From: Aquabacterium sp.
GTDB lineage: Bacteria; Pseudomonadota; Gammaproteobacteria; Burkholderiales; Burkholderiaceae_C
Direction: 5' to 3'
NCBI RefSeq assembly: GCF_021768455.1
Contig: NZ_JAIZVX010000003.1
Location: forward strand, 1-64,000
Length of the DNA: 64,000 nt
Position numbers and translations under genes: made by a program
In this document: positions 31,046 to 41,828 of the stretch, piece after piece
Layout: the number at the start of each line of letters is the position of its first letter
Numbering within the stretch: position 1 is the stretch's first letter
Notes under the pieces: generated by a model
Database searches by the model: none
Told to the model about the DNA's origin: nothing
What the model saw: the letters and a program-made list of their open reading frames with translations, nothing else

Positions 31046-32014
31046 ATGACCGAAGCCGCCCGACTGATCAGCAAGGTGCTGGTGCTGGAAAGCCAGTCCG
31101 ATAGCGCCGCCCACATCAAGGCGTTCTGCGAGGACAACCAGCTGGTGGGCCTCACCGCCCGGCCCGACGACGTCATGGCCGTGCTGCGCTCCAACGTCGA
31201 CCTGGGTGCCGTCTTCATCGCCGAGCACCACGGCGAGCACACCCAGGGCGGCGTCCTGCTGGCCCGGCTGATCCACGGCATACGCCCCGAGCTGCCCATC
31301 TTCCTGCGGCGCGAACACGGCAGCCAGCTGAGCGACCTGAGCGACAGCGACCAGGCCATCTTCCGCGGCGCCTTCACGCTCAAGGACATGGGCCGGTTGC
31401 GCAAGCTGATCAATGCCTCGCTGTTCAGCCTGGTCTACCCGGTGGCCCTGGTGCGCGGCGTGGCCGAATTCACCCGCCACTCGCTGGAGAGCCAGTTCAA
31501 GGGCGTGGAGATCACGGCCGATGCGCCCTACATCGTGCGCGACCGGCTGATCTACGGCGAGCTGCTCAGCCTGATCCCCCTTGAAAGCGACTGGTGCCGC
31601 GGCTACATGATGCTGCAGACGGCCGAGCAGCCCCTGGTCGACTTCGTTCGCCAGGACAAGACGCACATCGACAGTGGCGCCACCAATTTCCGCGACATCA
31701 ACAACGTGCTGGGCGAGCTGACCAACCTGATCTGGGGCGCCTTCAAGAACCGCTACACCTCGCAAGAGGCCTTCACGGGCCACCTCACCCAGGTGCCCAT
31801 CATCGTGAACCACGCCCACCGCTACATCTCCTTCGGCTCGGACGACCCGCAGCTGTGCTTCAAGTACACCCTGCACGACGCCGAAGGCGACAGCCCACCG
31901 CTGTCGATCTACCAGCGCTTCGTGTTCAACCTGAACTGGTCGCCCGAACGCTTCAAGGAGAACGAGGCCCTGGTGAACAACCTGCTGGGCTCAGGGGCAC
32001 TGGAGCTGTTCTGA
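31046..32014 (+). CDS. CheX-like chemotaxis phosphatase domain protein with degenerate receiver-like N-terminus
   Basis: N-terminal REC-like fold lacking clear acidic pocket; C-terminal NNVLGELTNLIWGAF carries the CheX ExxN motif. Confidence 0.7.
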   Translation: MTEAARLISKVLVLESQSDSAAHIKAFCEDNQLVGLTARPDDVMAVLRSNVDLGAVFIAEHHGEHTQGGVLLARLIHGIRPELPIFLRREHGSQLSDLSDSDQAIFRGAFTLKDMGRLRKLINASLFSLVYPVALVRGVAEFTRHSLESQFKGVEITADAPYIVRDRLIYGELLSLIPLESDWCRGYMMLQTAEQPLVDFVRQDKTHIDSGATNFRDINNVLGELTNLIWGAFKNRYTSQEAFTGHLTQVPIIVNHAHRYISFGSDDPQLCFKYTLHDAEGDSPPLSIYQRFVFNLNWSPERFKENEALVNNLLGSGALELF

Positions 32015-32105
32015 GGCGATCGCCCCGCAGAGGTGGCGACGAGGTGGCGCAGGGGAAGACCCTGTGACGGATGCCCGACAGGCGTGATCTGGATCAAAAA
32101 CCACG

Positions 32106-32126
32106 TGTTGCGAATAGTTCGCATTC
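32106..32126 (+). promoter_or_regulatory. Putative Fur box at feoA promoter
   Basis: GTTGCGAATAGTTCGCATTCG containing perfect inverted repeat TGCGAA-TAG-TTCGCA directly upstream of feoAB. Confidence 0.6.
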
Positions 32127-32143
32127 GAACCTAGAATGGGTTC

Positions 32144-32434
32144 ATGCCACACACCCGCCGCCATCCCGCTGCCCACCCGGACAAGCCCGCCATCACCCTG
32201 GACAAGCTGCCCGTGCACACGGTGGCGACGATCCAGGAAGTGCAGACCGGCCACCACCACGACGGCGGCGCCCTCAAGCGCCGACTGATGGAGCTGGGCT
32301 TTGTGCCGGGCGAACGGGTGCAGGTGCTGCGCCGGGTCTTTGCCGGCCGCGGCCCGCTCGCGGTGCGGGTGGGCACCAGCACATTTGCCATGCGCAAGCT
32401 CGAGTCCTCGCTGATCGAGGTCGTGCCCGCCTGA
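32144..32434 (+). CDS. feoA: Ferrous iron transport protein FeoA
   Basis: SH3-like: LKRRLMELGFVPGERVQVLRRV...LAVRVGTSTFAMRKLESSLIEV; adjacent to feoB. Confidence 0.93.
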   Translation: MPHTRRHPAAHPDKPAITLDKLPVHTVATIQEVQTGHHHDGGALKRRLMELGFVPGERVQVLRRVFAGRGPLAVRVGTSTFAMRKLESSLIEVVPA

Positions 32435-32482
32435 GTCAGGCCCTCGCCCTCCCCTCCTCTGCTGCACAAGAATCGAGTCCCC

Positions 32483-34372
32483 ATGGCGGCCGCGACGCCC
32501 ACCGTGTCATCCCCTCCCCTGATCGCCCTGGTGGGCAACCCCAACTGCGGCAAGACCGCGCTGTTCAACCGCCTCACCGGTGCACGCCAGAAGGTGGGCA
32601 ACTACGCGGGCGTGACGGTGGAGCGCAAGGAAGGGCAATTCGTCTCGCCCGCCGGCCAAGGCTGGCGTGTGCTCGATCTGCCTGGCGCCTACAGCCTGCT
32701 GGCCGCCACCCCCGATGAAGCCATCACGCGCGACGTGATCGCCGGCGCCCGACCGGGCGAAGCGGCCCCCGTGGGCCTGGTCTGCGTGGTCGATGCCACC
32801 AACCTGCGCCTGAACCTGCGCATGGTGCTGGAGTTGCAGACCTTGGGCGTGCCAATGGTCCTGGCCGTCAACATGATGGACCAGGCCACGCGCCGCGGCA
32901 TCCACATCGACACGGCACGCCTGCAACAGGAACTCGGTATTCCCGTGGTGGAGACCGTGGCCGTGCGCGCGGGCGGCGAGCAGGCCCTGCTGGCCCAGCT
33001 GGACGCCCTGGACTGGGCCCGCCTGCCCGCGCCCACCAAGCTGCGGCCCATGGAGCGCATTGCAGCCTCGCCCGTGGAGGCCACCCACCAGCGCGTGGGC
33101 CGCCTGCTGGCCGATTGCGTGCACACACCCGAACACGTCTCGCACTTCACCAGCACGCTCGACCGTTACGTGCTGCACCCCGTCATGGGGCCGATGATCC
33201 TGGCGGCGCTGATGTTCCTGGTCTTCCAGGCCGTGTTCAGCTGGGCCGCCGCCCCCATGGACTGGATCGACGCCGGCATGGGTCACCTGGGCGACCTGCT
33301 CAAGGACCACATGGCCGACGGCATGCTGCGCAGCCTGCTTGTCGATGGCGTGATCGGCGGGGCGGGCAGCGTGCTGGTCTTCCTGCCGCAGATCGTGATC
33401 CTGTTCGGCTTCATCCTGGCACTGGAAGACTCCGGCTACCTGCCGCGAGCCGCCTTCCTGCTCGATCGCATCATGGGCAGCGTGGGCCTGTCGGGCCGCG
33501 CCTTCATCCCGCTGCTCTCCAGCTTCGCCTGCGCCATCCCCGGCATCATGGCCACGCGCACGATTGCCGAACCGCGGGACCGCCTCGTCACCATCCTCAT
33601 TGCGCCGCTGATGACGTGCTCGGCCCGCCTGCCGGTGTACGCGCTGCTGATCGCCGCCTTCATCCCCGACCGCACCGTGGGCGGCATCTTCAACCTGCAG
33701 GGCCTGGTGCTGTTTGCGCTTTACATGGCGGGCATCGTCTCGGCCATGGTCGTGGCCCTGGTGCTCAAGCGCCTCATGAAACAGGGCGTGGCCCAGCCCC
33801 TGCTGATGGAGCTGCCCGACTACCACTGGCCTCACCTGCGCAACCTGGCCATCGGCCTGTGGGAGCGCGCCAGCATCTTCGTGGCACGCGTGGGCACCAT
33901 CATCCTGTCGCTGATGGTGGTGCTGTGGTTCCTGTCGAACTTCCCGGCGCCCCCGGAAGGCGCCACGGGCCCGGCCATCGAGTACAGCCTGGCCGGCATG
34001 GCCGGCCGCGCGCTGGAGGTGATCTTTGCCCCGATCGGCTTCACCTGGCAGATCTGCATCGCGCTGGTGCCCGGCCTGGCGGCCCGCGAGGTGGCGGTGG
34101 CGGCCCTAGGCACGGTCTACGCCATGTCGCAGACGGGGGACGAGCTGAGTTCGGCCCTGACGCAGCTGGTGCAACACGCCTGGACCCTGCCCACGGCCCT
34201 GTCGCTGATGACCTGGTATGTGTTCGCACCGCAGTGCCTGTCGACCCTGATCGTGGTCAAGCGTGAAACCAACGGCTGGCGCACCCCGCTGATCATGCTG
34301 GGCTACCTGTTTGGCCTGGCCTACCTGGCCAGCTTCATCGTCTACCACCTGGCCCGGGCCTGGCTGGGCTGA
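32483..34372 (+). CDS. feoB: Ferrous iron transporter FeoB (GTPase/permease)
   Basis: VGNPNCGKTALFNRLTGARQKVGNYAGVTVERKEG; Gate motifs; about 629 aa. Confidence 0.97.
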   Translation: MAAATPTVSSPPLIALVGNPNCGKTALFNRLTGARQKVGNYAGVTVERKEGQFVSPAGQGWRVLDLPGAYSLLAATPDEAITRDVIAGARPGEAAPVGLVCVVDATNLRLNLRMVLELQTLGVPMVLAVNMMDQATRRGIHIDTARLQQELGIPVVETVAVRAGGEQALLAQLDALDWARLPAPTKLRPMERIAASPVEATHQRVGRLLADCVHTPEHVSHFTSTLDRYVLHPVMGPMILAALMFLVFQAVFSWAAAPMDWIDAGMGHLGDLLKDHMADGMLRSLLVDGVIGGAGSVLVFLPQIVILFGFILALEDSGYLPRAAFLLDRIMGSVGLSGRAFIPLLSSFACAIPGIMATRTIAEPRDRLVTILIAPLMTCSARLPVYALLIAAFIPDRTVGGIFNLQGLVLFALYMAGIVSAMVVALVLKRLMKQGVAQPLLMELPDYHWPHLRNLAIGLWERASIFVARVGTIILSLMVVLWFLSNFPAPPEGATGPAIEYSLAGMAGRALEVIFAPIGFTWQICIALVPGLAAREVAVAALGTVYAMSQTGDELSSALTQLVQHAWTLPTALSLMTWYVFAPQCLSTLIVVKRETNGWRTPLIMLGYLFGLAYLASFIVYHLARAWLG

Positions 34373-34401
34373 GCCCCCAGCGCCACGGTCAGGCCCTCCA
34401 C

Positions 34402-34668
34402 ATGCTGCAAACCACGATCACCCTCCTGATCGGCCTGCTGGCCAGCGCCTACCTGCTGCGCCGCTGGTGGCCCACCTGGCGACAGCTGTGGCGCCCTGCG
34501 GCCGCGTCGGCCATATCGGCCCGAGAGGCTTGCCACACGGACCAGGGCGTGAGCGCCCCGCCCGCGTCGGCCTGCGGGCAGGGTTGCGGCCAGTGTGCCG
34601 GTGGCGGGGCCACGCCCACCCGGGACCACCGCGTCCACATCGTGCGACCGCACACCGACCCGGCCTGA
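34402..34668 (+). CDS. Small Cys-rich membrane protein downstream of feoB
   Basis: 88 aa; N-terminal TM ITLLIGLLASAYLLRRWW, C-terminal ACGQGCGQCAGGG; 29 nt after the feoB stop. Confidence 0.75.
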   Translation: MLQTTITLLIGLLASAYLLRRWWPTWRQLWRPAAASAISAREACHTDQGVSAPPASACGQGCGQCAGGGATPTRDHRVHIVRPHTDPA

Positions 34669-34811
34669 ACACCGGCCTCGCGCAGCCCAGCGCCACCGCC
34701 ACGCCCCCCGTGGACAAGGGGCCCTGGCCCCGTGTGCCGGGGGTGGGCAAGGCTGGTGGGTCTGCCTAGACTGCGCGCATTGATGTTCCGCGCCACCCTG
34801 TTGCCTCCCCC

Positions 34812-35000
34812 ATGAAACCTCTGTACGCGATCGCACCCCTGGCGCTGGTGCTGGCCCTCATCGGCCCCGCCCGCACGGAAGCCGACCAGGCCATCTCCCG
34901 CCTGAAGGAACGCCTGCTCGACTGGGCACCGGCCCTGCTCGAAGGCAATGCCTCGGCCAACCGCGTGCGCCCCCTGATCGAAGCGGCCACCCAGCGCTGA
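34812..35000 (+). CDS. Small hypothetical exported protein (62 aa)
   Basis: MKPLYAIAPLALVLALIGPARTEADQAISRLKERLLDW; signal-like N-terminus, no strong RBS seen. Confidence 0.4.
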   Translation: MKPLYAIAPLALVLALIGPARTEADQAISRLKERLLDWAPALLEGNASANRVRPLIEAATQR

Positions 35001-35079
35001 CCCCGCACTGACCCGGCCCGGGATGGGCCGCGGCGTGGCCCCCCCCACAGACCTGCCGGACTTGGCGCTACACTTCGCC

Positions 35080-35180
35080 TTGCTCCGGGGTGTGCCTCAC
35101 GCGATGCGTGCAGGCACTGAGATGGATCCGATCCAAACCCGCTGAACTTGATCCGGCTGATACCGGCGAAAGAAGAGCTG
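35080..35180 (+). ncRNA. TPP (THI-element) riboswitch
   Basis: CTCCGGGGTGTGCC...GGCACTGAGATGGATCCGATCC AAACCCGCTGAACTTGATCCGGCTGATACCGGCGAAAGAAGAG: canonical CTGAGA and GAACtTGATCcGGcTgATaCCgGCG cores, upstream of thiC. Confidence 0.95.
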
Positions 35181-35311
35181 TCCTGAACGACGCCCTGGTT
35201 GGGCCGAAGGCAGGTGCGGCCCTGGGAAGTGCTGTGCCCGCAGCGCCCAGGCGCCTCCACCCACCCTCATTCCGCCAGCGCCCGGCCCAGGGCCCTCGGA
35301 GCACGTGTTGA

Positions 35312-37261
<1,950 letters not shown>

Positions 37262-37275
37262 GCGCGGAGCCGCCC

Positions 37276-38436
37276 ATGACGCCCTCATCCACCAGCGCCT
37301 GCGCCCGCATCGGCATCGCGGGCGCAGGCCTGCTCGGCCGCCTGCTGGCCTGGCAGCTCGGGAGGCTGGGCCACCAGGTGACCGTGGTCGACCCGGCGCC
37401 CGGCCCCGCCCCCCTGTTCGACGGCCAGGGCGCGGCCGGCTTCACCGCGGCCGGCATGCTCAGCCCCCTGGCCGAGCTGGACGCCGCCGAACCCGATGTG
37501 GCCGGCCGCGGCTGGCACAGCATCGCGCGCTGGTCGGCCATCAGCGCCTTGCTGGCCGACGGTGCCACCGCCACCGGTCAGGATGAGGCGCCCGCCTTCA
37601 CCCAGCGTGGCAGCCTGATGGTGGCCCATGGCAGCGACCTGGGGGCCGCCCGACGTGTGCTGGCCCGCGTGGCCCAGCCCATGCCGGGGCAACCGGCGGG
37701 CTGCTCGCCGCAGGCCCTCGATCGGCCGGCCTTGAACGCCCTGGAACCCAGCCTGCACGGCAGCGCTGGCGCCCTGCACGCCTGGCTGCTGCCAGGCGAG
37801 GCCCAGATCGACACGGTGCGCACCCTGGCACGCCTGCAGGCTCAGGCCCCGGGCGTGCAATGGCGCTGGGGCGAAACGGTGGAGGACCTGTCGCCTGGCC
37901 GCTGGCAGACGCGGGGGGCCGAAGCCTTCGACCTGGTGATCGACGCCCGTGGCGTGGGCGCGCGCCCCACCTGGCCGGTGCGCGGCGTGCGTGGCGAGGT
38001 GATCTGGCTGCACGCGCCCGGCCTGGGTCTGCAGCGCCCGCTGCGCCTGCTGCACCCGCGTCACCGCGTCTACATCGTGCCCCGCGCCGACGACACCGTG
38101 CTCATCGGCGCCAGCGAGATCGAAAGCGAAGACCGCTCCCCGGTGTCGCTGCGCTCGGCGGTCGAACTGATGGCCGCGGCCCACAGCGTGCTGCCGGCCC
38201 TGGCCGAAGCCCGCATCCTGCGCATGGACCGCAACCTGCGCCCTGCCCTGCCCGACCACCGCCCCCGGGTCCACCACGAACCGGGCCTGCTGCGCCTCAA
38301 TGGCCTGTACCGCCATGGCTGGCTGCTGGCGCCCTCGGTGGTGGACGAGGCCCTGGCCCTGATGGGCTGGCCGCCCCTGCCCTGCGCGGCCACCATGCCC
38401 ACCTCCACACCCGCCTCCTCACCTGCATCCGCATGA
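37276..38436 (+). CDS. thiO: FAD-dependent glycine oxidase ThiO-like
   Basis: RIGIAGAGLLGRLLAWQL Rossmann motif; LRMDRNLRPALPDHRP...LNGLYRHGWLLAP; within thi operon. Confidence 0.85.
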   Translation: MTPSSTSACARIGIAGAGLLGRLLAWQLGRLGHQVTVVDPAPGPAPLFDGQGAAGFTAAGMLSPLAELDAAEPDVAGRGWHSIARWSAISALLADGATATGQDEAPAFTQRGSLMVAHGSDLGAARRVLARVAQPMPGQPAGCSPQALDRPALNALEPSLHGSAGALHAWLLPGEAQIDTVRTLARLQAQAPGVQWRWGETVEDLSPGRWQTRGAEAFDLVIDARGVGARPTWPVRGVRGEVIWLHAPGLGLQRPLRLLHPRHRVYIVPRADDTVLIGASEIESEDRSPVSLRSAVELMAAAHSVLPALAEARILRMDRNLRPALPDHRPRVHHEPGLLRLNGLYRHGWLLAPSVVDEALALMGWPPLPCAATMPTSTPASSPASA

Positions 38437-38657
38437 GCAACGACCTCACCATCCAGACCGACCGGGGGCCGCTGAGCCTGCCGCCTGGCAGCACCCTGGC
38501 CGACGCCGTGGCCGCCTTGCTGGCCCAGAGCGGCCAGGACCCGGCCGGCGTGGCCACCGCCGTCAACGGCCTCTTCGTGGCACGCCATGCCCGAGAGGCT
38601 CACCACCTGAGCCAGGGCGACACCGTGCTGTGCTTTGCGCCCATCACCGGCGGCTGA
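38433..38657 (+). CDS. thiS: Sulfur carrier protein ThiS
   Basis: 74 aa ubiquitin-like, C-terminal GG (CFAPITGG); ATGA overlap with thiO. Confidence 0.93.
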   Translation: MSNDLTIQTDRGPLSLPPGSTLADAVAALLAQSGQDPAGVATAVNGLFVARHAREAHHLSQGDTVLCFAPITGG

Positions 38658-38688
38658 CAGCGCCAGCCGCCCCACAGGAGTTCCCACC

Positions 38689-39510
38689 ATGACCTCAGCC
38701 TCCGCCACGCCCTCGCCAGACACCTGGCAGATCGGGGACACCCGCCTGCAAAGCCGCTTCCTGCTGGGCACCGCCGGCTACCCTTCACCGCAGACCCTGC
38801 ACGATGCCATCGTGGCCTCGGGCAGCCAGGTGCTCACGCTCGGGCTCAAGCGCACCCTGGCCGTGACCGGAGGCGACAACGGCTTTGTGCAGACCATCCG
38901 CGACGCGGCAGCGGCACAAGGTGCCCACCTGCTGCCCAACACCGCCGGCTGCCGCAGCGCCAAAGAGGCCATCACCCTGGCCCACATGGCCCGCGAACTG
39001 CTCGGCACGGCCTGGATCAAGCTGGAGGTGGTCGGCGACGAGCAGACGCTTCAGCCCGACCCCTTCGAGCTGGTCGACGCCGCACGCCAGCTGGTCCAGG
39101 ATGGCTTCAACGTGCTGCCCTACTGCACCGATGACCTGGTCAGCGCCCAACGCCTGGTCGATGCAGGCTGCCGCATCCTCATGCCCTGGGCCGCCCCCAT
39201 CGGCTCGGGTCTGGGCCTGCTCAACCCCTGGGCGCTGCGCACCCTGCGCGCCCGCCTGCCGGGCATCACCCTCATCGTCGACGCGGGCCTGGGCGCACCC
39301 TCGCACGCCACCGCCGCCATGGAGTTGGGCATGGACGCCGTGCTGCTGAACTCGGCCGTGTCGCAATCGCTCGATCCGGTGCGCATGGCCCACGCCTTCA
39401 GGCGGGCGGTGGACGCCGGCCGCAGCGGCTTCCTGGCCGGCCTCATGCCCACCAGCGACGTCGCCATCGCCACCACGCCCGTGGGCGGCCAACCTTTCGT
39501 GCTGCTGTGA
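38689..39510 (+). CDS. thiG: Thiazole synthase ThiG
   Basis: SRFLLGTAGYPSP, LPNTAGCRSAKEA, KLEVVGDE, PVGGQPFVL-type C-terminus; AGGAG RBS. Confidence 0.93.
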   Translation: MTSASATPSPDTWQIGDTRLQSRFLLGTAGYPSPQTLHDAIVASGSQVLTLGLKRTLAVTGGDNGFVQTIRDAAAAQGAHLLPNTAGCRSAKEAITLAHMARELLGTAWIKLEVVGDEQTLQPDPFELVDAARQLVQDGFNVLPYCTDDLVSAQRLVDAGCRILMPWAAPIGSGLGLLNPWALRTLRARLPGITLIVDAGLGAPSHATAAMELGMDAVLLNSAVSQSLDPVRMAHAFRRAVDAGRSGFLAGLMPTSDVAIATTPVGGQPFVLL

Positions 39511-41177
39511 GCCCCCGCCCCATCATCTGGTCCATCGCGGGCCTGGACACCGCGGGCGGCGCCGGCCTGAGCGCCGACCAGCGCGCCGCAGACGCCCTGG
39601 GCGTGCACCTCTGCCCCGTGGCCGCTGCGCTCACCGCCCAGCATTCGCAAGGCGTGGAAGCGGTCTTTCCGGTGCCCGAGGCGCAGCTGGAAGCCCAGCT
39701 GCAGGCGCTGGCCGAAGACCTGCCCCCGGAGGCCATCAAGACGGGCTTGCTGGGCAGCGTGGCAGCGGTCCAGGCGGTCGCCCGGTGGGTCGACCACTTC
39801 CGCGCCCGCACACCCGCAGGCCAGGACCCGCACCGCCAACTCGCCCTCATCGTGGACCCGGTGCTCGGCGCCTCGGCCGGCGGCTCGGCCTTTGCCAGCG
39901 CGTCCGTGCTGCAGGCCTGCCGCGAATGGCTGCTGCCCCGCGCCACTGTGCTCACGCCCAACCGCGCCGAAGCCCAGCGCCTGCTGGGCCTGCCGGCCGA
40001 TGGCCCTCACCCGCATGGCAAGGAGGCCGTCGACACGGACCTGCCCGCCCTGGCGCGGCGGCTGCAGGCCCTGGGCGCTCGCAGCGTGGTCATCACCGGT
40101 GGCGATGCGCCATCGGCCCCCGGCGCCGACGGTCGCCGCCCGCACTGCCTGGACTGGCTGCAGACCCCGCATGCACAGGGCTGGCTCACGGCACCGCGGG
40201 TCGACACCCCGCACCACCATGGCACCGGCTGCACCTTCGCCACCGGCGTGGCCGCAGCCTGGGCCCTGGGCCATGTCGAGGCCGATGCCATCGTGCTGGC
40301 CAACCTGCTCACCCGCCATGCGCTGATGCAGGCGCATGGTGCAGGCAGGGGCCCGGGCCCCGTGAAAGCCCGACCCGGCTTCGATGCCGGCCCGCAAGCG
40401 GGAGGCGCACCCATGCCCTGGCTGGGGCTGGGCGAAGCCCTGCCCTGGGCGCTGGAACCCCGCTTCACCGCCTTCGCCCCCTTTGCACCACCTGCCGACC
40501 GCCTCTACGGCATCCTGCCGGATGCGCCGCAGCTGCGCGGCGCGCTCGGTGCCGGCCTGCGCTGCGTGCAGCTGCGCCACAAGGCATGCGAGGGCCTCAT
40601 GCCCCATCTGCTGGGCAGCATCGACGCCGCGGCACAGGCCGGGGCGCAGCTCTTCGTGAACGACCACTGGCGTGAAGCCCTGGCGCTGCCGCCCAAGGTG
40701 GATGCGGCCCCCACCTACCGCCTGGGATTGCACCTGGGCCAGGAAGACCTGCTGGCCCTCGGCCCGGCCGACCAGGCCCTGCTGCAAGCCGAGGCCGGTC
40801 GACTGATCCTGGGCCTGAGTTCACACAGCCTGTGGGAACTGGCCCGGGCCCTGGGTTGCGGCGCGAGCTACGTGGCCTGCGGGCCGGTGCTGGCCACCAC
40901 CACCAAGGACATGCCCTGGCGCCCGCAAGGCGAGCGCAACCTGCGCTGGTGGGTGGCGCAGAGCCCGGTGCCCGTGGTCGCCATCGGCGGCCTCCTGACA
41001 CCCGAAGACCTGGCCCGCTTCAGCGCCTGCGGCCCCGCGGCCTTGTGCGTGGTCCGTGGGCTGGGCTCGAACCCGGCCGACATGCCCGAGCGGGTCGCGG
41101 CGATGAGGGCCGCGCTGACACCACCGGCCGAGCGCATCGCGATCGCCACAGGGCCCCAGCCCGTGCTCCCGCTCTGA
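39507..41177 (+). CDS. Bifunctional HMP-P kinase / thiamine-phosphate synthase (ThiD-ThiE fusion)
   Basis: N-terminal SIAGLDTAGGAGLSADQRAADALGV...AALTAQHSQGV (ThiD) and C-terminal CVQLRHK, FVNDHWREAL, GLHLGQEDL, VAIGGL (ThiE); GTG start overlaps thiG. Confidence 0.85.
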   Translation: MSPRPIIWSIAGLDTAGGAGLSADQRAADALGVHLCPVAAALTAQHSQGVEAVFPVPEAQLEAQLQALAEDLPPEAIKTGLLGSVAAVQAVARWVDHFRARTPAGQDPHRQLALIVDPVLGASAGGSAFASASVLQACREWLLPRATVLTPNRAEAQRLLGLPADGPHPHGKEAVDTDLPALARRLQALGARSVVITGGDAPSAPGADGRRPHCLDWLQTPHAQGWLTAPRVDTPHHHGTGCTFATGVAAAWALGHVEADAIVLANLLTRHALMQAHGAGRGPGPVKARPGFDAGPQAGGAPMPWLGLGEALPWALEPRFTAFAPFAPPADRLYGILPDAPQLRGALGAGLRCVQLRHKACEGLMPHLLGSIDAAAQAGAQLFVNDHWREALALPPKVDAAPTYRLGLHLGQEDLLALGPADQALLQAEAGRLILGLSSHSLWELARALGCGASYVACGPVLATTTKDMPWRPQGERNLRWWVAQSPVPVVAIGGLLTPEDLARFSACGPAALCVVRGLGSNPADMPERVAAMRAALTPPAERIAIATGPQPVLPL

Positions 41178-41252
41178 GGCAGACCCATGCGCTCTGGCAG
41201 AATCGGCCGCCTCCGCCGCACCGCGGCACCCACCGCAATTGGAGCCCCTTCG

Positions 41253-41828
41253 ATGTCTGGCCACGGTTTTCACGTTCACGGCCCCCATGACCACGAGCTG
41301 GAGCACGCCACCCAGCACGGCGGCGATGGTTTCACCTCGCGCGTGGCGGTGCTCACGGCGGTCTTGTCCACCGTGGGCGCCATCTTCGGCTTCCTGGGGG
41401 GCCACGCCCAGAACGCCGCGCTGATGTACAAGAACGAGGCGGCCATCCAGAAGACCTCCGCCTCCAACAGCTGGAACTACTACCAGGGCAAGAGCAACAA
41501 GCAGAACCTGGCCGAGCTGGCCGTGACCCTGACCAGCGGCGCCGACAAAGAGGCCTACAAGCAGGCCGTCGAGCGCTACAAGCAGGAAAAAGAGGCCATC
41601 AAGAAAGAAGCCGAAGCCCTGGAAGAAAAGGCCCGCGAGGCCGACCACCTCAGCGAACACGAGATGCACCTGCACGAGCGCTGGGCCATGGCGACCACCT
41701 TGCTGCAGATTGCCATCGGCCTGTCGGCCATCACCCTGCTCTCGCGCAAGAAGTGGATGCTGTGGAGCGTCTATGTGGCCAGCGGCCTGGGCCTGATCGC
41801 CGGCGCCGTGGGCGCACTGGGCGCCTGA
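41253..41828 (+). CDS. DUF4337-like membrane protein
   Basis: AQNAALMYKNEAAIQKTSASNSWNYYQGKSNKQNLAELA, coiled coil, two C-terminal TM segments. Confidence 0.75.
   Translation: MSGHGFHVHGPHDHELEHATQHGGDGFTSRVAVLTAVLSTVGAIFGFLGGHAQNAALMYKNEAAIQKTSASNSWNYYQGKSNKQNLAELAVTLTSGADKEAYKQAVERYKQEKEAIKKEAEALEEKAREADHLSEHEMHLHERWAMATTLLQIAIGLSAITLLSRKKWMLWSVYVASGLGLIAGAVGALGA

Noticed and set aside
34311-34769. 152-aa ORF overlapping the feoB end and the small Cys-rich gene
   Set aside because: Out of frame Pro/Arg-rich shadow; the 34402..34668 frame has TM and Cys motif logic and operon spacing.
35090-35311. 73-aa ORF overlapping the TPP riboswitch
   Set aside because: Lies inside the structured aptamer and expression platform; conservation is explained by RNA structure, not protein.
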